A DNA stretch of 5,663 nucleotides from Oscillospiraceae bacterium (GTDB lineage: Bacteria > Bacillota > Clostridia > Oscillospirales > Acutalibacteraceae), in NCBI GenBank assembly GCA_003499325.1, contig DNIP01000033.1, positions 1-5,663 on the forward strand, given 5' to 3'. Below are positions 1 through 3,519 of the stretch, piece after piece; within the stretch, counting starts at the first letter, position 1, and the number at the start of each line of letters is the position of its first letter. Below the pieces are notes generated by a model. That model did no database searches and was not told the DNA's origin. It saw nothing but the letters and a program-made list of their open reading frames with translations. Made by a program: the position numbers and the translations under genes.

Positions 1-1535
1 GGCTGTATCTTTTGATATTCGCCGCGTCGGTGATTATCTGTCCCGCTCTGATCCGATTGTGCCGCCGATTCAGTCTGCGGTACAAGGCGGTGCTCTCGAC
101 ACGCAAGAAAAGAATCATTTGGTTCTCTGTCTTTCTGTTGATGAGCATGGCGGTGTTCGGGCTGTATTATGCCGCGTTTTACCCCGGCGCCTTCTCCGCC
201 GATTCCTTTACGCAGTATCAGCAGGCGATCACGGGCAAATATAATAACTGGCACCCTGTTTTGCATACGCTATTGGGCTTTACACTGCCTTTGGCGATCA
301 CGGGTCGGTGGATCGGCTCCATCGTGCTGTTCCAGCTCATTGCCTTTTCCGTTGCCGCCGCCTATGCCGCGTATACCATCCTGCGTCACAGCAATATCGG
401 TTACGCGCTTTTGTCGCTTTCTTTCATCCTGCTCAGTCCCTGCACCGCTGTCGTGTCGGTATATCCGTGGAAGGACGTACCGTTTGCAATCACCGCTCTG
501 CTGGCGGCGTCATATGCCGCGAATGCGTGGTTTACCAAGGGAGAATGGCTGAAAAAGCGCAGTCATATCGCCGCTGTGGTCATTGTACTGGTGCTGGCGA
601 CCGTATTCCGCCACAATGCCCTGCTGTTCACCCTTCCGATGCTGATCGCCCTGATATTGTATCTTAACAGAAAAGCGGCGGTCACCGTCGCTGTGTGCTT
701 TATCGCGGCGATCGTGTTGATCGAGGGGCCGCTGTACGCCATGCTTCATGTCGAACAGCCCGGCGACAGACAGACCGAGATGCTCGGCGTACCGATGTCT
801 GTGATCGGTACTGTTGTCGCGAAGAATCCGAAGGCGCTGGATAACGATATCAAAACCTTTATTTATTCTGTCGCTCCCGCGGAGTCATGGACGAACGGCT
901 ATGTCATCGGCAACTTTAATACCGTCAAGTTCCGCGCGGGCTCGAACTATCACAAGGTTAGTGAGGAAGGCGCGCCGAAGGTCATCGGCTATATGTTCCG
1001 GTGCTTTGTCAAATCGCCGAAGGAAGCCTTCACCGGGCTGATTGCGGCGACCGATATGGCGTATACTATCACAGCTGACGATAAGGACTGGAGCGAGCTC
1101 TATCCCGGTATCATCAACAACGATTTCGGTGTTACCTATCAGAATAACCGAAACGCGAAGAGTATCGTTGACTTCATCTGTGCGCGCCTGAACCGCGTTC
1201 TCAAGTGGCTGTTCTGGGATGTCGGCGTGATCAATATAATTGTCATCATTGCCGCGCTGTCAAAATTCAGATTCCGCCAAAAAGAAGAGTGGAAGCGCAT
1301 TTTGCCGGTGCTGTCGATGCTGATGTACAACTTCGGTACGATGCTCCTGCTCAGCGGCGAAGAGATACGTCTGTTCTTCTTCACCTTTCCCATCATGCCT
1401 GTCCTCTTACTGCTCGCGATGCGAGAGGAGATCAAGGAACAGGAGCATGATAACAGGGAGATAGAGCAAATCTTCGAACAGGAGATCATCGATCGTCCCG
1501 CTCAGACAGAGGAGCCCTCTGTCAATACGATATAA
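1..1535 (+). CDS. DUF6020-type polytopic membrane protein, 5'-partial
   Basis: An integral membrane protein whose start lies left of the window. The frame is open back to base 3, and the first in-frame start-like codon (TTG at 12) has no ribosome binding site, so it is probably internal. Counting from that TTG, about 11-12 hydrophobic helices are visible: a cut helix at about 1-17, one at 35-57, a cluster from about 83 to 242, and three near 400-470. A large soluble loop lies at about 245-395. The first external loop after helix 2 carries YPGAFSADS (Asp64) and then WHPVLHT (residues 80-86). This Asp plus His-rich pattern is what I associate with DUF6020 proteins and, more loosely, with GT-C polyprenyl-phosphate-dependent glycosyltransferases, where an Asp in the first external loop is catalytic. 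The last ~38 residues form a charged, Glu-rich cytoplasmic tail. Transferase activity and substrate are inference. It ends with TAA ahead of a hairpin and converges with the mazF gene. Confidence 0.8.
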   Translation, partial: LYLLIFAASVIICPALIRLCRRFSLRYKAVLSTRKKRIIWFSVFLLMSMAVFGLYYAAFYPGAFSADSFTQYQQAITGKYNNWHPVLHTLLGFTLPLAITGRWIGSIVLFQLIAFSVAAAYAAYTILRHSNIGYALLSLSFILLSPCTAVVSVYPWKDVPFAITALLAASYAANAWFTKGEWLKKRSHIAAVVIVLVLATVFRHNALLFTLPMLIALILYLNRKAAVTVAVCFIAAIVLIEGPLYAMLHVEQPGDRQTEMLGVPMSVIGTVVAKNPKALDNDIKTFIYSVAPAESWTNGYVIGNFNTVKFRAGSNYHKVSEEGAPKVIGYMFRCFVKSPKEAFTGLIAATDMAYTITADDKDWSELYPGIINNDFGVTYQNNRNAKSIVDFICARLNRVLKWLFWDVGVINIIVIIAALSKFRFRQKEEWKRILPVLSMLMYNFGTMLLLSGEEIRLFFFTFPIMPVLLLLAMREEIKEQEHDNREIEQIFEQEIIDRPAQTEEPSVNTI

Positions 1536-1541
1536 CAGTCA

Positions 1542-1574
1542 AACGCCCCGCTTCACGGCAGGGCGTTCTTCTTT
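1542..1574 (+). terminator. Intrinsic terminator between convergent genes
   Basis: AACGCCC (1542-1548) pairs perfectly with GGGCGTT (1561-1567). After a C/A mismatch the stem continues with three inner pairs (1550-1552 with 1557-1559) and closes on a four-base loop. The plus strand then reads CTTCTTT, a moderate U-rich tract, six bases after the stop codon of the membrane protein. An A-rich flank (AAACG) on the other side could give weak termination of the minus-strand mazF transcript, so it may act in both directions. Confidence 0.75.
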
Positions 1575-1618
1575 AGCGGTCAAAGTGTTCTGCTTGGCGG
1601 GTCGATACTTCTTTGCAG

Positions 1619-1966
1619 CTATCCGATCAGCCCGAAGGATACCGACAGCGCCTGATTGATCTGCTTCATCGACCGCACGTTGACACTGCCCATCTTCTCT
1701 CTGAGCCTGCGCTTATCTAATGTACGAACCTGCTCGAGCAGGACGACGCTGTCCTTGTATAAGCCGCAGTCGCGCGCTTCGATCGGGATATGCGTGGGCA
1801 GTTTCGTTTTATCCGTTTTGCTCGTGATCGCCGCCGCGATGACGGTAGGGGAGTATCGATTGCCTACATCGTTCTGGATGATCAGTACAGGCCGCACACC
1901 GCCCTGCTCCGAGCCGACCACCGGACTGAGATCAGCGTAATAGATATCGCCGCGTTTGATATTCAA
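1619..1966 (-). CDS. mazF: MazF/EndoA-type mRNA interferase toxin, solitary
   Basis: A cytoplasmic sequence-specific endoribonuclease of the MazF/PemK family, closest to Bacillus EndoA (NdoA). From the chosen TTG start it has 115 residues, against about 116 for EndoA. The N-terminal block [20 protein letters not shown] followed by [11 protein letters not shown] is essentially the EndoA signature. With this start, Arg25 (in GGVR) and Thr48 (in AAIT) fall at the same numbers as the catalytic pair known for EndoA. That register, and the AGGAG at 1977-1981 placed 10 nt upstream, favour TTG at 1966 over GTG at 1975 (only 1 nt from the AGGAG) and over ATG at 2074 (no ribosome binding site). The C-terminal part ([17 protein letters not shown]) is also typical. 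The antitoxin EndoAI/MazE normally lies directly upstream in the same operon. Here the upstream space is only about 160 bp before a divergent gene and contains no such frame. The toxin appears intact. Confidence 0.93.
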   Translation of the reverse strand: MNIKRGDIYYADLSPVVGSEQGGVRPVLIIQNDVGNRYSPTVIAAAITSKTDKTKLPTHIPIEARDCGLYKDSVVLLEQVRTLDKRRLREKMGSVNVRSMKQINQALSVSFGLIG

Positions 1967-1976
1967 TTCATTCACA

Positions 1977-1981
1977 CTCCT
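1977..1981 (-). promoter_or_regulatory. Ribosome binding site deciding the mazF start
   Basis: Read on the minus strand this is AGGAG. It lies 10 nt before TTG (1966) and only 1 nt before GTG (1975). The spacing therefore supports the TTG start, in agreement with the family alignment, in which the residue before the Asn-Ile-Lys-Arg-Gly-Asp block is the initiator. Confidence 0.6.
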
Positions 1982-2036
1982 GATTTTGGTTCTTCTGCAA
2001 TTATCTTTGACAGTTTGCTGTGTTTTATTCCGCCGA

Positions 2037-2051
2037 TTCAATATGATTGAA
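2037..2051. promoter_or_regulatory. Perfect palindrome TTCAAT-ATG-ATTGAA over a -35 box
   Basis: Six-base arms form a perfect inverted repeat around a 3-bp centre. The right arm overlaps the -35 hexamer (TTGAAA, 2047-2052) of the promoter for the downstream transporter. A dyad of this size placed on a -35 box is the usual position of a repressor operator. The binding protein is unknown, and chance occurrence in AT-rich DNA is possible. Confidence 0.4.
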
Positions 2052-2075
2052 AAATCCGTATGGTTGTGATACAAT
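2047..2075 (+). promoter_or_regulatory. Sigma-A-type promoter for the EamA transporter gene
   Basis: A -35 box TTGAAA (2047-2052), a 17-bp spacer and a -10 box TACAAT (2070-2075) preceded by TGA form an extended -10 promoter close to consensus. The start point would be near 2082, giving a leader of about 44 nt. A second perfect TATAAT at 2075-2080 overlaps but has no -35 at proper spacing. Confidence 0.75.
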
Positions 2076-2096
2076 ATAATGCGGTTGTGATAACCG
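2062..2096. repeat. Direct repeat GGTTGTGATA x2, 21-bp period
   Basis: The 10-mer GGTTGTGATA occurs at 2062-2071 and again at 2083-2092, exactly two helical turns apart, bracketing the -10 box and the predicted start point. Each copy is part of a small dyad: TTGT-GAT-ACAA at 2064-2074 and CGGTT-GTGAT-AACCG at 2082-2096. The second dyad would also form a 5-bp hairpin at the very 5' end of the transporter mRNA. The arrangement resembles tandem operator half-sites on one face of the helix. Confidence 0.5.
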
Positions 2097-2125
2097 TTAT
2101 TATTGTATGATGCGAGAGGGATAAA

Positions 2126-2992
2126 GTGAGTAAGAGAACCAAAGGAATCCTGCTTTTAATCTTATCGGCGTTTTTCTTCGCCTGTATGAATATGTTCGTC
2201 AAGCTCAGCGGCGAGGAGCTGCCTGTATTTCAAAAGGTGTTTTTCCGCAACGCAATGGCTTCGGTGATTGCCTTTATTGTTCTTTTGAAGAATAAAGCGC
2301 CTCTGCGCCCGACAGTCAAGGGGAGCTGGAAGTTCCTCGTACTGCGGACGCTGTTCGGTTTGACGGGCGTGGTCTGCAATTACTATGCGCTCGAGACGCT
2401 CGTGCTGTCCGACGCTTCCATCCTCAATAAAATGTCGCCGTTCTTCGCGGTGATCTTCTCCTTCATCTTCATCCATGAGCGCCCGAAGCTCTATCAATGG
2501 CTGATTCTCGGCGGCGCGTTATTCGGCACGGTATTTGTCATCAAGCCCAGCTTTGCCAACGCCGCGTTCATCCCTGCATTGGTGGGATTTTTAGGCGGCG
2601 TATGCGCTGGCGCGGCATACGGCTGTGTGCGCAAGCTCGGATTGATGGGGGAGAGCAACCCGTATATCGTGTTCTTCTTCTCGACGGCGTCTACGTTAAT
2701 CGTCACGCCCATCATGATCGCGGGCTATGTGCCGATGGCCGCCTTGCAGTGGGTCTATCTGCTCAGTGCGGGTGTCAGCGCGGCGCTCGCGCAGTTCTCC
2801 ATCACCGCGGCATATACCTACGCGCCCGCCAAGGAGATCTCCGTCTACGATTTCAGTCAGATCATCTTCGCGTCGTTGATGAGCCTGATCGTGTTCCAGC
2901 AGGTGCCCGATCTCTGGAGCGTCGTCGGCTATGTTATCATCATTTCGATGGCAATCCTCAATTATATCCTCAGCAGGAAGAATAGTAACTAA
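2126..2992 (+). CDS. EamA/DMT-superfamily transporter, 10 membrane helices
   Basis: An inner-membrane carrier of the drug/metabolite transporter superfamily (EamA, RhaT/YdcZ-like). At 288 residues it has the standard length for the two-repeat, ten-helix form. The first EamA repeat spans about residues 8-140 and ends in [26 protein letters not shown], the typical end of repeat one. The second spans about 150-285 and contains [20 protein letters not shown], the matching motif of repeat two. The N-terminus is short and basic (MSKRTK) and the C-terminus ends RKNSN, consistent with cytoplasmic ends. The GTG start at 2126 follows GAGAGGG (2114-2120) with 5-nt spacing and lies about 44 nt from the predicted start point. 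Members export or import amino acids, nucleotides or other small metabolites. The substrate cannot be read from the sequence. It is divergent from mazF and has its own promoter with operator-like repeats. Confidence 0.92.
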   Translation: MSKRTKGILLLILSAFFFACMNMFVKLSGEELPVFQKVFFRNAMASVIAFIVLLKNKAPLRPTVKGSWKFLVLRTLFGLTGVVCNYYALETLVLSDASILNKMSPFFAVIFSFIFIHERPKLYQWLILGGALFGTVFVIKPSFANAAFIPALVGFLGGVCAGAAYGCVRKLGLMGESNPYIVFFFSTASTLIVTPIMIAGYVPMAALQWVYLLSAGVSAALAQFSITAAYTYAPAKEISVYDFSQIIFASLMSLIVFQQVPDLWSVVGYVIIISMAILNYILSRKNSN

Positions 2993-3018
2993 AATTTTAG
3001 GGCGGCAGGTGAATTTTC

Positions 3019-3033
3019 TCGGCGATTTGCCGA
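3019..3033 (+). terminator. Weak hairpin after the transporter gene
   Basis: TCGGC-GATTT-GCCGA forms a 5-bp stem 26 nt after the stop codon. There is no continuous U-tract behind it (TATTGACTTTTC follows), and those bases overlap the -35 of the next promoter. It may pause or partly terminate transcription, and read-through into the T-box, where a second terminator lies, is possible. Confidence 0.3.
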
Positions 3034-3035
3034 TA

Positions 3036-3064
3036 TTGACTTTTCTGCTCAAGTGTGATACATT
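3036..3064 (+). promoter_or_regulatory. Promoter of the T-box leader
   Basis: TTGACT (3036-3041), a 17-bp spacer and TACATT (3059-3064) preceded by TGA give a near-consensus extended -10 promoter. The start point would fall at about 3071, some 14 nt before Stem I of the T-box, a normal distance. The same spacing and extended -10 design is used by the transporter promoter at 2047-2075. Confidence 0.8.
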
Positions 3065-3084
3065 TTTAACAGACAATTAATAAA

Positions 3085-3349
3085 GGCTGTGACGAAGACG
3101 GTCAAGGCATTGTTTTTTCAGAGAGTCGGCGGCTGGTGTGAGCCGATAGAATGAGCCTGAGAACCCATCCCTTCTGAGCCGGGAGCCCGAAAAGCAATAT
3201 ACGTATATGCTGAGTAGATACTCCCCGTGATTGCTGCGTAAAGGCATAGGGGTTGTTTGACCCTGAGAGTGGCAGTAGTAATACTGCAAATTGAGTGGTA
3301 CCGCGGATGTGATTTTTCACGCTCGTCTCAATGTTGAGACGAGCGTTTT
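3085..3349 (+). ncRNA. T-box riboswitch leader, specifier probably CCC (Pro)
   Basis: A transcriptional T-box leader that senses an uncharged tRNA. The Stem I base is GGCU (3085-3088) with AGCC (3177-3180), followed by the GACGAAGA k-turn-like segment. The upper stem is AGGC (3105-3108) with GCCU (3155-3158). The distal region AGAGAG...GGCTGGTGTGAGCC (3120-3144) matches the conserved AG bulge and GGUG terminal loop. The 3' side of the specifier loop reads GAGAACCCAU (3159-3168). The canonical GAA-NNN-A frame gives CCC at 3164-3166 (proline); ACC (threonine) is the overlapping alternative. Stem III is GCAGTA-GTAA-TACTGC (3272-3287). The T-box core TTGAGTGGTACCGCGG (3291-3306) has the bulge UGGU, whose last U would pair with a discriminator A. 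The antiterminator pairs 3291-3295 with 3327-3331, 3300-3301 with 3325-3326 and 3303-3305 with 3320-3322, excluding the terminator. Class certain; amino acid tentative. Confidence 0.93.
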
Positions 3350-3350
3350 C
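3319..3350 (+). terminator. T-box regulated intrinsic terminator
   Basis: ACGCTCGTCTCA (3319-3330) and TGAGACGAGCGT (3335-3346) form a perfect 12-bp stem with an ATGT loop, followed by TTTTCTTG. Its left arm contains the bases that pair with the T-box sequence in the antiterminator, so the two folds are mutually exclusive. When the matching tRNA is charged this stem forms and stops transcription before the downstream gene. Confidence 0.92.
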
Positions 3351-3360
3351 TTGTATTATT

Positions 3361-3500
3361 TAAAACTGAAAACTTAAGACTGAAGAATGAAGAATATAGG
3401 GAATCCTTGCGGATTCGAATGATAATCTATTAATTTAAAACGCGTTCAGCGTTTCCCGCAATTATTCATTTTTCAGTTTTCAATATTCAATATTCAATTA
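3361..3500. mobile_element. MITE-like inverted-repeat element in the leader
   Basis: A gene-free AT-rich block whose ends are imperfect inverted repeats: 3367-3395 matches the reverse complement of 3461-3489 at 23 of 29 positions. The ends carry short iterations (CTGAAGAATGAAGAAT on the left, CAATATTCAATATTCAATTA on the right). Inside are two perfect 6-bp hairpins, GAATCC-TTGC-GGATTC (3401-3416) and AAACGC-GTTCA-GCGTTT (3438-3454). The compact, non-coding and nested-palindromic layout resembles small non-autonomous elements that are scattered between genes in gut Clostridia. A clear target-site duplication is not visible, so the boundaries are approximate. As RNA the whole block can fold into one long stem between the T-box terminator and the ribosome binding site. 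Confidence 0.6.
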
Positions 3501-3505
3501 ATTTC

Positions 3506-3511
3506 GGGAGG
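3506..3511 (+). promoter_or_regulatory. Strong ribosome binding site of the fusion gene
   Basis: GGGAGG lies 8 nt before the ATG at 3520, immediately outside the right end of the inverted-repeat element. It fixes the start of the fusion gene, so the helix-turn-helix domain is part of the translated product. Confidence 0.88.
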
Positions 3512-3519
3512 AATGCTTT

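Noticed and set aside
1985..2060. Minus-strand promoter for mazF
   Set aside because: A GATAAT-like -10 is present, but no -35 at acceptable spacing was found, so it is not listed as a feature.
1967..2074. N-terminal extension of MazF up to ATG at 2074
   Set aside because: There is no ribosome binding site before the ATG, the extra residues resemble translated AT-rich promoter DNA, and family alignment places the initiator at the TTG (1966).
3185..3255. CRISPR-like or tandem repeats near the T-box (AGCA...TGCT, CCCC...GGGG)
   Set aside because: These are Stem II and pseudoknot pairings expected in the T-box leader, not a repeat array.
3077..3320. Small minus-strand frames of about 70 codons
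   Set aside because: They are antisense to the T-box RNA, whose structure fully explains the region.
3407..3433. Possible promoter inside the inverted-repeat element (TTGCGG with TATTAA)
   Set aside because: The spacing is 15 bp and both boxes are poor. The same bases are better explained as hairpin and spacer of the repeat element.
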